This document shows, in pieces, positions 54,104 through 63,001 of a stretch of 64,000 nt of DNA. Made by a program: the position numbers and the translations under genes. The notes below the pieces were generated by a model. That model was not told where the DNA came from. It did no database searches and saw only the letters and a list, made by a program, of their open reading frames with translations. This DNA comes from Rhodococcus erythropolis NBRC 15567 (lineage in GTDB: Bacteria > Actinomycetota > Actinomycetes > Mycobacteriales > Mycobacteriaceae): NCBI RefSeq assembly GCF_001552595.1, contig NZ_BCRM01000002.1, positions 62,001 to 126,000 of the forward strand, read 5' to 3'. Position 1 is the first letter of the stretch; every line of letters begins with the position of its first letter.

Positions 54104-54135
54104 GGTCCGTCCGCTCCCCTCGTAGCGGACGGACC
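54104..54135. promoter_or_regulatory. Hairpin upstream of the 56-aa gene
   Basis: 12-bp arms GGTCCGTCCGCT and AGCGGACGGACC with an 8-nt loop end 21 bp before the start at 54083. It may terminate leftward transcription or influence the small gene's expression. Confidence 0.45.
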
Positions 54136-54437
54136 CAGCGGCAATCTGTCGAAATGCGCGAACTCTGGTGGCCTCACCGGGCTGACTTTGCGGGCGGTCC
54201 TGCGAGGCCGGCACGTCCCCCGGAGCCAACTCACATCGGTTCACGAAGTCCGTACCTTCGCAGAATATACCGATTGGTAGGTAATTACTGAGGGCTAAAG
54301 TCCCTGGTCATGGACTCATGCGACGAGTGGTCGAAAACTCGAGACGAACGAGCGCATCCGCGAGCCGAGCGTTCAATCGAGATGGCAGAGGGCCGTGGTC
54401 ACCTCCAGAGGTCCATCTCGACATAGAGCGGAGACGT
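54136..54437. other. Intergenic region without gene
   Basis: A weak inverted repeat (TCGAGATGG at 54377 and CCATCTCGA at 54413) lies just past the stop at 54438 and could be a terminator. No gene is seen. Confidence 0.35.
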
Positions 54438-54806
54438 CTAGGACCCGAAAAGCGGTCCGAGATCCAACGATCCGACTGACGACACTCTCTTCCAATCAGC
54501 GCAATACGCGGTGGTGAAGCGAGAATCCGTCAAGAGAATGGTGACTGTCGCCGGTTCGAGGGTGCTTTCGAACTCGAGGACATTCAATTCACCGTCGCCG
54601 TCGACTTTTGCCCGACCGTATATGCACGGCATATCAGCTGATACGGGCCCAGACGTCGTGTAGGTTCCCGGTAACACCTCCCACGGCACGTCGAACAGCC
54701 CATGACCGGGAATCGTTCCCGGCGCTGCTGAGGCCGCAGACGTCCCGATCATTGCCACACCGACAGCTACTGCTGCAGCGGACGCGAGCAAACTAACCTT
54801 GCGCAT
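54438..54806 (-). CDS. Small secreted protein of unknown function
   Basis: This is 122 residues from ATG 54806 (AAGGTAGGG upstream); a start six codons earlier (54824) is possible. The signal peptide ends SAASAAP. The mature part holds LPGTYTTSGPVSADMPCIYG, a pattern typical of short actinobacterial exported proteins, and two cysteines. No function is known. Confidence 0.72.
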   Translation of the reverse strand: MRKVSLLASAAAVAVGVAMIGTSAASAAPGTIPGHGLFDVPWEVLPGTYTTSGPVSADMPCIYGRAKVDGDGELNVLEFESTLEPATVTILLTDSRFTTAYCADWKRVSSVGSLDLGPLFGS

Positions 54807-55094
54807 TTTCCCTACCTTGTTCATACCTGAACCGCAGCGGCGAGTTCGAAGGCTTGTTGATGTAAGAACCCGCGGTTCGCGCAGTTCTTCAACTAACGGT
54901 AGTAAAAGGGCACGAGTTTTGGTGAGCTACCTTTTGTGGTTCTGGCCCGATTTCCGTGACGGAGACTCCCATTGAGAAAAATAGGGAACGCCGGCGTTGC
55001 GGCTCTCGGCATGATTCGAACCTGTCATTCCAGTATTCGATCACACAACCGTATTCGAGCCGAAACGTCGACGCTCCCCTGCCGTTTGGGTGAC

Positions 55095-56213
55095 TCAGCC
55101 TCCGAGTGAGCCCGTCGGCAGCTTCGAGAAGATGTCCCCGAGGCTTCCGGTTCCACCAGGAGTTTCCGGTTCCGTCGGATCCACCGGCTCGACGACGATG
55201 ACGCCGGGCACGGTGACGGTCACGGTCTTGTCTGCAGATTCCGAAGAACTGAACTTCTTGGTACCCAAGAACTTTGCGGTGATACGATGCTCGCCCTGGT
55301 CGCGGAACGGCCAGACCAGTTCTGCATGGCCATTGGAATCGACTGTGGCGCTACCGATCTTCGTCTCGCCGTCGAAGAACTCGACCGTGCCCTCACCCGG
55401 GTTCGGGTCGATACTCGCCGCAATCTTGACGTCTTCGCCCGTCAGTGCCTCCAGTGCGACAGCGACCGTCGTCTCGGTCTGGTTGGTCGCGAATACCTCG
55501 GTAGTCGAGAGGGCGCTGCGTCCCTCGCCCGAAGCAACACAATACCCAGCGGCATTGACCCACCGGGACTCACCGAAACTCATGCTCGTGTCTTTGATCT
55601 TGATACTCGGGCTCGTCGCCCCGGCGCGCAGGTGCGTCGTCGCGCTTCCCTCGTCGGACCGAGCTTCGAGTTTCAATTCGACTGCCGGCAAACGAAAGTC
55701 CGTGTTGGCCTTGACTTGCAGCCCTTCCTTTGGCTTGTTGTCGTTCGCGCTCGGACCGTCGTTGACTGTCTTGTTGCCGGTACCGGTAATTCGCAGGTAC
55801 TCACCCGCCGAGTTCGCGTTTCCGTCTGCGCCCACCCGGAGCAGCACCGCAGTCTCGCCGGTCAAGTTGGACGACGAATCACCGACGAGGGAGTACGAAA
55901 CCAGGGTTGCCCCTTGCGGTAGTGCGATGTCGTACTTGATACGACCGGTGTCCGAATCCGAACTACGCATGGTGCCCGGATGCAGTTTCACTGTGAACTG
56001 TTCGCCGGGACGCACGGACGTGGGCGCCGTGACCTCCAGGTTGTCGGAGAACGACGAATCCCAATCGGTGGCGCCGTCGACCCGGCACTTGTGTTCGAAG
56101 GAAACTGTTCGCGTCACGGTATCGGAAGCCGCTGCTACCGGAGCGGACACAGCGAGGAGTCCGGCCGCGACAGCTGGTACGACTGCGCAAACAGCCAGAG
56201 AACGGGAGTTCAT
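55095..56213 (-). CDS. Secreted Ig-like repeat protein 1
   Basis: This 372-residue protein has a signal peptide ending near VAAASDT. The N-terminal domain of about 200 residues contains two cysteines and a lipid/ligand-domain-like layout (VTAPTSVRPGEQFTVKLHPG, YDIALPQGATLVSYSLVG). A C-terminal Ig-like domain follows (GEGTVEFFDGETKIGSATVD, RITAKFLGTKKFSSSES). The tail is VDPTEPETPGGTGSLG ending KLPTGSLGG. GAAAGG precedes the start. It is a paralogue of the gene upstream and probably lies at the cell surface. Confidence 0.8.
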   Translation of the reverse strand: MNSRSLAVCAVVPAVAAGLLAVSAPVAAASDTVTRTVSFEHKCRVDGATDWDSSFSDNLEVTAPTSVRPGEQFTVKLHPGTMRSSDSDTGRIKYDIALPQGATLVSYSLVGDSSSNLTGETAVLLRVGADGNANSAGEYLRITGTGNKTVNDGPSANDNKPKEGLQVKANTDFRLPAVELKLEARSDEGSATTHLRAGATSPSIKIKDTSMSFGESRWVNAAGYCVASGEGRSALSTTEVFATNQTETTVAVALEALTGEDVKIAASIDPNPGEGTVEFFDGETKIGSATVDSNGHAELVWPFRDQGEHRITAKFLGTKKFSSSESADKTVTVTVPGVIVVEPVDPTEPETPGGTGSLGDIFSKLPTGSLGG

Positions 56214-56268
56214 ATGTTGCCTTTCAAAAAGACTCGGTCATCGAGTGTTCGGTGAAGTAGGACCGTGA

Positions 56269-57483
56269 TCACTTGCCACCGAGCGAACCTGTTGGCAGCT
56301 GCGGCAGAACGGACTCGAGGCTGCCGAGACCACCCGGAGTGCCCGGATCGGTCGGGTCGGGATCGACCGGGCCTGTTGAATCACCGGTCACCGTGAGCAT
56401 GTGTGCCGCCGACGTGTACTTCGCCTCGTCGCCGGTAGCTGTGAAGACTGCAGTCACGGACTTGATACCCGCCTTACCGAAGGTCAGATCCAGGCGGGCA
56501 ATACCGCGAACCACCGGCCGCGGGTCACCGACGGGCTTGCCGTCGACCATGAACTGTACTGTTCCCGTTGCGTTTTCCGGATCGACGTGAGAAGCAAAAG
56601 ACACCTTGGTACCGGTGGCGGCCGTCGTCGGTCCTTCGAGCGTCGTCACGATGTCTGCTCCAGGCTCGGGATCAACAGGTCCGAGGTCTCCGTCGATTTT
56701 CGTGGATGCCAATGCGCCGGCACCGGCGTTGAGGGGACCCGTCTCACCGTCGCGAGGAGAACAGGATGTGGGCGCCCAGATGGTTCCCGCGAGCCAGTGA
56801 CTTACCTGAGGGAGGAAGGTCAAAAACGACTCCGGCCCGCCGAAAGTACCTGCAGCACCCGAAGTCCGGACATTGGTTTCGACTGCGCCGGACGGCCCGG
56901 CCTTTACGGTGATTCTGATCTTCGGAAAGACGATGTTGGTCTCGGCTCCGGACTGAGCATTGATCGCAAGCCCGCCGTGCGCACCCGGCGACGATGACGG
57001 ACTGTTGCCGATCGCTTCGTTTGCGCCGGACAACCGGAGTATCGGACCGTCCGCTGCGGGAGTGCCGTCTTCGTTGACACGAATCACCGAAGCAGGTTTC
57101 CCGGCAACAACATTGCCCGGATCGGTGACCGTCGCCGAAACGAACTCCGCGTTGGTCGGAATCGGCAGATCGATCTTCAGACGCGAGATCTTCTTGACAC
57201 TGGCGCCGCTCACATCGTTCGGGATCTGAACGCTACCCGGATCCACGTCGATGTCGAAGACTTGACCTGGCGCCACGACCGAAGGAGCCGAAACTCGCAC
57301 CGTAGCAGGCTTTCCGTCTGACGAAGGACCGGAGAACGCACTCGGAACTGCGCGGCACGTGACCTGAAACGTTGTCGACGTGGTTTCTGCAACGGGCGCC
57401 GCGGTCGCCGGAATCACGGCCACAGCGGTTCCACCGGCAAGGAGGCCGGTAAGGAGCGCAGCATTCAGTAGGCGTTTTGACAT
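56269..57483 (-). CDS. Secreted Ig-like repeat protein 2
   Basis: This is 404 residues from MSKRLLNAALLTG (ATG 57483, GAGAGGAC upstream). A signal peptide ends PATAAPV. It has the same order as its neighbour: an N-terminal domain (VRVSAPSVVAPGQVFDIDVD), an Ig-like domain (ENATGTVQFMVDGKPVGDPR, SVTAVFTATGDEAKYTSAA) and a Pro/Gly tail ending in QLPTGSLGGK. The shared LPTGSLGG end is not a canonical LPxTG sortase site and lacks a membrane anchor. It is 55 bp from its paralogue, so they are likely cotranscribed. Confidence 0.8.
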   Translation of the reverse strand: MSKRLLNAALLTGLLAGGTAVAVIPATAAPVAETTSTTFQVTCRAVPSAFSGPSSDGKPATVRVSAPSVVAPGQVFDIDVDPGSVQIPNDVSGASVKKISRLKIDLPIPTNAEFVSATVTDPGNVVAGKPASVIRVNEDGTPAADGPILRLSGANEAIGNSPSSSPGAHGGLAINAQSGAETNIVFPKIRITVKAGPSGAVETNVRTSGAAGTFGGPESFLTFLPQVSHWLAGTIWAPTSCSPRDGETGPLNAGAGALASTKIDGDLGPVDPEPGADIVTTLEGPTTAATGTKVSFASHVDPENATGTVQFMVDGKPVGDPRPVVRGIARLDLTFGKAGIKSVTAVFTATGDEAKYTSAAHMLTVTGDSTGPVDPDPTDPGTPGGLGSLESVLPQLPTGSLGGK

Positions 57484-57726
57484 GATGTCCTCTCGGAACA
57501 ACCTGATTGACGTTTGCCGCCGAACTGTAACGGAGCCAGCGCCCGAGTTGACCCGTTTTCAATAAACAAAAACCACACAGTAGGTAAATACTTGGTAAGG
57601 GTTACTGGTCGTCACATCTGACCGCCACCGCGAGCCTTGCCCCTCTCGATCAATCTCGCGATTCGAGATTCACTGCGGGAAAACATAATTCGACAGAAAT
57701 CCGCGCCGTAGTGAGAACTCCGTTCA

Positions 57727-57754
57727 TACTCTACCCTTACGGGAGGGTAGAGTA
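57727..57754 (+). promoter_or_regulatory. MerR-type operator/promoter of the SulP-MerR operon
   Basis: An 11-bp-arm dyad, TACTCTACCCT and AGGGTAGAGTA, with a 6-bp centre. ACTCTA...TAGAGT wording resembles operators of metal-sensing MerR proteins (ZntR/CadR/PbrR). It lies 26 bp before the SulP start at 57781 and is thus a likely target of the MerR gene two steps downstream. Confidence 0.65.
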
Positions 57755-57780
57755 TGAGAACCTCGTCAGGACGGAATCTC

Positions 57781-59280
57781 ATGGCAGTAACCATCGCTTC
57801 ATCCACCAACGACAATTCGGTTCGGGCCGCGCTCCGGTCACCTCGCCGTCTCAAAACGGAAGTTTTGGCCGGACTGGTCGTGGCGTTGGCACTGATTCCC
57901 GAGGCGATCTCGTTCTCGATCATCGCCGGCGTCGATCCGCGGGTAGGACTGTTCGCGTCGTTCACGATGGCAGTGACCATCGCCGTCGTCGGCGGACGAC
58001 CCGCAATGATCTCCGCAGCTACCGGCGCCGTCGCACTGGTCGTCGCTCCACTGACGCGCGAGTACGGAATCGACTACCTGATTGCGACAGTCCTTCTGGC
58101 CGGCCTGCTCCAGATCGTGTTGAGCCTCCTCGGCGTCGCCAAGCTGATGCGCTTCATCCCGCGCAGCGTCATGGTGGGATTCGTCAATGCACTGGCCATC
58201 TTGATCTTCATTGCCCAACTCCCCCACCTGATCGATGTTCCGTGGCTCGTCTACCCACTTCTGGCCGTCGCCCTCCTGATACTCGTATTCCTGCCGAAAC
58301 TGACCAGCGCGGTCCCGGCTCCACTGGTGGCGATCGTGCTACTGACCACCGCCACAGTCGTTTTCGCGTTCAACGTCCCCAATGTCGGCGACGAGGGCGA
58401 GCTTCCGTCGAGCCTGCCGACGCTACTGTTCCCCGACGTCCCTCTGGACATGCACACACTGTCGATCATTGCTCCGTATGCATTGGCCATGGCGCTCGTC
58501 GGCCTCCTCGAATCGTTGATGACGGCCAAGCTCGTCGACGACGTCACGGATACTCACTCGAACAAGACCCGAGAAGGGTGGGGCCAAGGCGTCGCGAACA
58601 TCGTCACCGGCTTCTTCGGAGGCATGGGAGGGTGCGCGATGATCGGCCAGACCATGATCAACGTCAAGGTCTCCGGCGCTCGCACTCGAATCTCGACCTT
58701 CCTGGCGGGCGTGTTCTTGCTGATACTCGTGGTCGGCCTCGGCGATGTCGTGGCGTTGATTCCCATGGCCGCATTGGTAGCCGTCATGATCATGGTCTCG
58801 GTCGGCACTTTCGACTGGCACAGCATCAATCCGAAGACCCTGCGCCGCATGCCGATCGGCGAGACAGTGGTCATGCTGGTCACCGTGGCGGTCACCGTCG
58901 CGACCCACAATCTTGCCTACGGCGTGATCGTCGGAGTGATCACCGCGATGGTCATCTTCGCCCGCCGCGTCGCGCATCTCACCGAAGTGATCGACGTCGC
59001 TCATCCGGACGAGGACACCCGTGTCTATGCGGTTCGAGGCGAGCTGTTCTTCGCATCCAGCAACGATCTGATCTACCAGTTCGACTATGTCGACGACCCG
59101 AAGAACATTGTCATCGATCTGTCCGAGTCGCATGTCTGGGATGCGTCGACCGTGGCGACACTGGACGCGATCACCACCAAGTACGCGGCCAGAGGCAAGA
59201 ATGTCGAGATCGTGGGGCTCGACGACGCATCGGCCGAGCGCCATCTGCGCCTGTCCGGACGCCTGGGTGACGGTCACTGA
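57781..59280 (+). CDS. SulP-family inorganic anion transporter
   Basis: This is 499 residues from ATG 57781 (CAGGACGG upstream); the start at 57754 overlaps the operator and is less likely. About ten to twelve membrane helices begin with LVVALALIPEAISFSIIAGV. The SulP motifs include PAMISAATGAVALVVAPL and GGMGGCAMIGQTMINVKVSG. A cytoplasmic STAS domain fills about the last 110 residues (VYAVRGELFFASSNDLIYQF, HVWDASTVATLDAI). It moves sulfate, bicarbonate or another anion. The downstream MerR gene and upstream dyad suggest metal or redox control. Confidence 0.9.
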   Translation: MAVTIASSTNDNSVRAALRSPRRLKTEVLAGLVVALALIPEAISFSIIAGVDPRVGLFASFTMAVTIAVVGGRPAMISAATGAVALVVAPLTREYGIDYLIATVLLAGLLQIVLSLLGVAKLMRFIPRSVMVGFVNALAILIFIAQLPHLIDVPWLVYPLLAVALLILVFLPKLTSAVPAPLVAIVLLTTATVVFAFNVPNVGDEGELPSSLPTLLFPDVPLDMHTLSIIAPYALAMALVGLLESLMTAKLVDDVTDTHSNKTREGWGQGVANIVTGFFGGMGGCAMIGQTMINVKVSGARTRISTFLAGVFLLILVVGLGDVVALIPMAALVAVMIMVSVGTFDWHSINPKTLRRMPIGETVVMLVTVAVTVATHNLAYGVIVGVITAMVIFARRVAHLTEVIDVAHPDEDTRVYAVRGELFFASSNDLIYQFDYVDDPKNIVIDLSESHVWDASTVATLDAITTKYAARGKNVEIVGLDDASAERHLRLSGRLGDGH

Positions 59281-59351
59281 GAGTATGGAAGCCCAGCGCG
59301 ACGAAAGTAGGAGTGATGTCTGAGCCGGAACATGCGGTCCAGGGACAGAAC

Positions 59352-59741
59352 ATGCAGATCGGGCAGGTTGCCGAACGCACCGAACTGTCGATCAAGACGA
59401 TCCGTCATTACGACGAGGTCGGTCTGGTCACTCCATCGGAGCGGACCGCCGGAGGATTCCGCTTGTACACCGAGGCGGACGTCCAACGGCTACTGGTAAT
59501 CCGACGAATGAAGCCGCTCGGATTCAGTCTCGAAGAAATGAAACAACTCCTCAATTCCCTGGCAGTGCTCGGCGACGAAGCTTCGGACGCGTCAACACGA
59601 ACCGCCGCAACCGAATTCGTCACCGCCTGCCATACCCGGGCGGAAGAAAGCTGCACACACTTACGTAAGCAACTCGCCTACGCCGAAGAGCTGACGGGAT
59701 TGCTCGCCGACCACAGTCTGAACGGTGAACGGCATTCGTGA
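59352..59741 (+). CDS. MerR-family transcriptional regulator
   Basis: This is 129 residues from ATG 59352, chosen because AGGGAC lies five to six bases upstream; starts at 59313/59316 overlap or crowd their ribosome site. The MerR HTH is IGQVAERTELSIKTIRHYDE through FRLYTEADVQRL, with a helical dimerisation part. A pair of cysteines occurs (TACHTRAEESC) and could bind metal. It lies after SulP and probably acts on the dyad at 57727-57754. Confidence 0.85.
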   Translation: MQIGQVAERTELSIKTIRHYDEVGLVTPSERTAGGFRLYTEADVQRLLVIRRMKPLGFSLEEMKQLLNSLAVLGDEASDASTRTAATEFVTACHTRAEESCTHLRKQLAYAEELTGLLADHSLNGERHS

Positions 59742-59767
59742 TCTGCAAGCTGAACTAAGCTGGGTTG

Positions 59768-60388
59768 ATGGCCCGATATTTCGACGTTCACCCGGAAAAC
59801 CCGCAGCCGCGCGCGATCAGCCAGATCGTCGAAATGCTGCGCAACGACGCGGTCATCGCCTACCCCACCGACTCCTGCTACGCCCTGGGTGCCCGAATGG
59901 ACAATCACTCGGGCACCGATCGGATCCGCGAGATCCGTCACCTGCGGTCGGATCACCACTTCACGCTGGTCTGTGCCGACTTCGCGCAGCTCGGGCACTT
60001 CGTCCACGTCACCAACTCGGCGTTCCGCGCGGTGAAAGCCGCTACGCCTGGGCAGTACACGTTCATCCTTCCCGCCACGAAGGAAGTTCCGCGTCGACTG
60101 GCACACGCCAAGAAGAAGACCGTCGGAGTGCGTATCCCCAGCCACCCGGTAGTGCGGGCGCTCTTGCAAGAGTTGGGTGAACCGATCCTCTCCAGCACCC
60201 TTCTCCTGCCCGGCGCCGAGGAGCCGATGACGGACGGCTGGCAGATCAAGGAAGAACTCGACCACCAACTCGACGCCGTCATCGACTCGGGTGACTGCGG
60301 AACCGAGCCCACCACGGTGGTCGACTATTCGTCCGGTGCCCCCGAGATCGTGCGCATCGGCGCGGGAGATCCTTCCCGTTTCGAATGA
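59768..60388 (+). CDS. L-threonylcarbamoyladenylate synthase (TsaC/Sua5/YrdC family)
   Basis: This 206-residue protein starts at ATG 59768 (a TTG precedes it). It has the Sua5/YrdC core: AVIAYPTDSCYALG at about 27-40, and DHHFTLVCADFAQLGHFVHV. It makes threonylcarbamoyl-AMP from threonine, bicarbonate and ATP for tRNA t6A. It lacks a C-terminal Sua5 domain, so it is TsaC-like in size. Its KKKTVGVRIPSHPVV matches YrdC. It may be a second copy beside the usual essential one. Confidence 0.85.
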   Translation: MARYFDVHPENPQPRAISQIVEMLRNDAVIAYPTDSCYALGARMDNHSGTDRIREIRHLRSDHHFTLVCADFAQLGHFVHVTNSAFRAVKAATPGQYTFILPATKEVPRRLAHAKKKTVGVRIPSHPVVRALLQELGEPILSSTLLLPGAEEPMTDGWQIKEELDHQLDAVIDSGDCGTEPTTVVDYSSGAPEIVRIGAGDPSRFE

Positions 60389-60424
60389 TCCCCCCGCCCG
60401 TGCCACATCACGGATGGCAACGTG

Positions 60425-62338
60425 TCACGGCGTCACGATGTCGAACCACAGATCGAAGTCCTCCAGCAGCGAGATGAACGTCTCCAGTTCAGACTGATCT
60501 CCCACAGCTTTTGCCGTTCCGGCCTTGATGGATTCGGTGAGCGAAGTCGTTCCCAGATACACCTCGTTGAACACGGCACGGGTCAAGGTCAGAGTCAGCG
60601 CCGCCGAAGCATCTGCCTTGTCCGTGTCGTAATTCAGCACGCCGTTGCGCACTGTGACCAGGACGTTGTCCGCAGTGTCCGACAACACGAATCGCAACGA
60701 CAGGTCGACGTCGGCAGCTTTGGGACCGTCGAGGCGAACTGCCCAGAAGTCCAGCATCTGCTCGAGAGGCATCACGGCGACAACGGCCGGGCCGGTGGGG
60801 TTGTTGGACGGCATCGGTGCCAGCGGATGCCGCAATTCCATCGCTCCGACCAGGTAGAAGTTGCGCCACGTACCGTTCTCGGCTTGGTAGCCGAGTTGTT
60901 CGTACGTGTCCGCCAACAACTCTCGCGCTTTCTGGTTACTCGGATCGGCGAACACCAGATGGTTCACCAGCTCCGCTGCCCAGCGATAGTCGCCGTCGTC
61001 GAACGCCTGCTTGCCCTTGGTCAGAAGCGCATCGGGTCCGCCGACGGCTTCGACGTAGCGCTTGCCGTTCTCCACCGGCGGATGAGGATTGAGGTGAGCG
61101 GGAACGCCGTCGAACCAACCGAGATAGAAGGTGTAGATCGCTTTGACGTTGTGACTGAGCGAGCCGTAGTACCCGCGGTTGTACCACTGCTTTCCGATGG
61201 CGTCGGGTACCTCGATCTGGTCGGCAATCTCCACCGGTGTCAGTCCCTTGTTGGCAAGACGCAACGTCTGATCGTGCAGATACTTGTACAGGTCTGCCTG
61301 ATCCGACATCAGCTTCAAGATCTTGTCGTTGCCCCACGTGGGCCAATGATGCTGCGCAAAAATGATTTCGACGTCGGGGAAAAGTTCCATCGCCAGACGA
61401 ACGTAGTGCGACCAGGCCTTGGCGTCGCGAGTTTTGGCGCCGCGCAACGTGTACAGGTTGTGCATCGTGTGCGTGACGTCCTCCGCTGACCCGAGCGCCT
61501 TGAAATCGGGTAGATAGAACAACATTTCGGACGGCGCTTCGGTGCCCGGCGCGAGCATGAACGTCACGCGCACACCGTCGATGACTTCTTCGTGTACCGG
61601 TTCGGTGATGACGTCGGTCGGCACCGCGAACGTCGACGTGCCGTGCGACGTGGACAGTCCGAGACCACCGGAAACCTGCCCCTGCGGGCCTGGACGCAGG
61701 AATGATCCGTACATGTACATTCCGCGACGCGTCATCGCCGTTCCGGCGAGCACGTTCTCGGAGATCGCCTCCTCCGTGAAACTGTCTGGTGCATAGACTT
61801 TTACGGCACCGGACTCGATCTCTTCGTCGGTGACAAATCCTTTGACTCCGCCGAAGTGATCGCCGTGGGAGTGTGTGAAGATGATCGCCTTGACCGGGAC
61901 CTTGGGGCGGTGCTGGTAGTACAACTCCAGCGCAAGAGCGGCTGTTTCCGCGGACATCAGGGTGTCACCGATGATCAACCCGGTATCGCCCTCGATGATC
62001 GTCGTGTTCGACAAGTCCTGGCCGATCACCTGGTAGAGGCGATCGGCAAGCTTGAAGAGCCCGCCGCCCTTTCCCATCAAAGTGGCTTGGCGCCAGAGAC
62101 TCGGGTTGACGGTGTCCGGCGCTTCGCCGTCGGCGAACCCATAGGCGTCGTAGGAGAAGATGAACTGTCCTTTGTCACCCTTGACCAACCCGCCGTCGAT
62201 GAGCGGCGCCACCAGACCGCGAGAAATCAGTTCGAAGTCGAATGTGTCATCGAACGGAAGATCACGGAGGACCTGGGCGTTCGCAAGGCGAGTCGCTTCG
62301 GTAGCGGGCTTGGGGTCGAGTTCGGATGGTGTAGTCAT
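60425..62338 (-). CDS. Alkyl sulfatase (SdsA/BDS1-type, metallo-beta-lactamase fold)
   Basis: This 637-residue enzyme has the metal motif THSHGDHFGG at 155-164, further His ligands in IIFAQHHWPTWGNDK, and an alkylsulfatase dimerisation domain around 390-500 (YYGSLSHNVKAIYTFYLGWF). The SCP2-like C-terminal domain is at about 515-630 (GPAVVAVMPLEQMLDFWAVR). It cleaves sulfate from primary alkyl sulfates. No signal peptide is seen, unlike Pseudomonas SdsA1, so it is probably cytoplasmic. It lies 99 bp after the TetR stop, on the same strand. Confidence 0.9.
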   Translation of the reverse strand: MTTPSELDPKPATEATRLANAQVLRDLPFDDTFDFELISRGLVAPLIDGGLVKGDKGQFIFSYDAYGFADGEAPDTVNPSLWRQATLMGKGGGLFKLADRLYQVIGQDLSNTTIIEGDTGLIIGDTLMSAETAALALELYYQHRPKVPVKAIIFTHSHGDHFGGVKGFVTDEEIESGAVKVYAPDSFTEEAISENVLAGTAMTRRGMYMYGSFLRPGPQGQVSGGLGLSTSHGTSTFAVPTDVITEPVHEEVIDGVRVTFMLAPGTEAPSEMLFYLPDFKALGSAEDVTHTMHNLYTLRGAKTRDAKAWSHYVRLAMELFPDVEIIFAQHHWPTWGNDKILKLMSDQADLYKYLHDQTLRLANKGLTPVEIADQIEVPDAIGKQWYNRGYYGSLSHNVKAIYTFYLGWFDGVPAHLNPHPPVENGKRYVEAVGGPDALLTKGKQAFDDGDYRWAAELVNHLVFADPSNQKARELLADTYEQLGYQAENGTWRNFYLVGAMELRHPLAPMPSNNPTGPAVVAVMPLEQMLDFWAVRLDGPKAADVDLSLRFVLSDTADNVLVTVRNGVLNYDTDKADASAALTLTLTRAVFNEVYLGTTSLTESIKAGTAKAVGDQSELETFISLLEDFDLWFDIVTP

Positions 62339-62437
62339 CTTCTCTTACGCTCCTCGGGAACTCGCGGTGTCCTGTGTCTGGATACCGGTTCATCCTCGAT
62401 CGCCACGTAGTCCTCGCGCATCACCCGGAAGGGATGA

Positions 62438-63001
62438 TCACGTGGTTCGTCCAGCGTTCAACAGCGCAGCAACGAACTCACGCACCAACGTCCGCTCGTC
62501 GTTCTCGTCCGCACCCGGCACCATGAGCAGCGAGAGGATCACTCGCACGATCCAGCGGGCTCGTGACGCTGTGCCTGCTCCGTTTTCACCGAGCATCGCG
62601 ACGCCCAGTCCGTTGATGACGTCGGATGAATTGGCAAGTTCACCTGCAAGACTCGCATCACCCGGAGTGAACCATGCAGCCAACGTCGGAGTGCTGCGCA
62701 CCGCGGAGACTGCGGTGAGCATCGCCGTTTCGAGACGCTCGCTCGGATCATCGATGGTCGCTACCGATTCCGCGATCGCAGTTCCCAGCCTGCGCGCTTC
62801 GCGGTGAACGAATGCAATGTGAAGGGCCTGCCGATTCTCGAAGTACCGATACAGGGTGGCCCGGGAACATCCTGCAGCAGAGGCTATCTCCGCCATACCG
62901 ACGGCGTTGACACCTTTCTCGACGAACAGTTGCGCCGCACTGTCGAGGATCTTCTCGGCTGCCGCCAAGGCGCGCCCCTCACCGAGCCAGTCGTTGCTCA
63001 C
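62438..63001 (-). CDS. TetR-family transcriptional regulator
   Basis: This 187-residue protein has a TetR HTH (LDSAAQLFVEKGVNAVGMAE, SRATLYRYFENRQALHIAFV) and a C-terminal TetR_C domain. The ATG overlaps the P450 stop by four bases, so the two are translationally coupled, and the alkyl sulfatase follows. It probably regulates this cluster in response to an alkyl or aromatic compound. Confidence 0.87.
   Translation of the reverse strand: MSNDWLGEGRALAAAEKILDSAAQLFVEKGVNAVGMAEIASAAGCSRATLYRYFENRQALHIAFVHREARRLGTAIAESVATIDDPSERLETAMLTAVSAVRSTPTLAAWFTPGDASLAGELANSSDVINGLGVAMLGENGAGTASRARWIVRVILSLLMVPGADENDERTLVREFVAALLNAGRTT

Noticed and set aside
55005-55035. GATTCGAACC, resembling the T-arm of a minus-strand tRNA
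   Set aside because: The flanking bases do not pair as a T stem and no anticodon or acceptor arm can be built around it.
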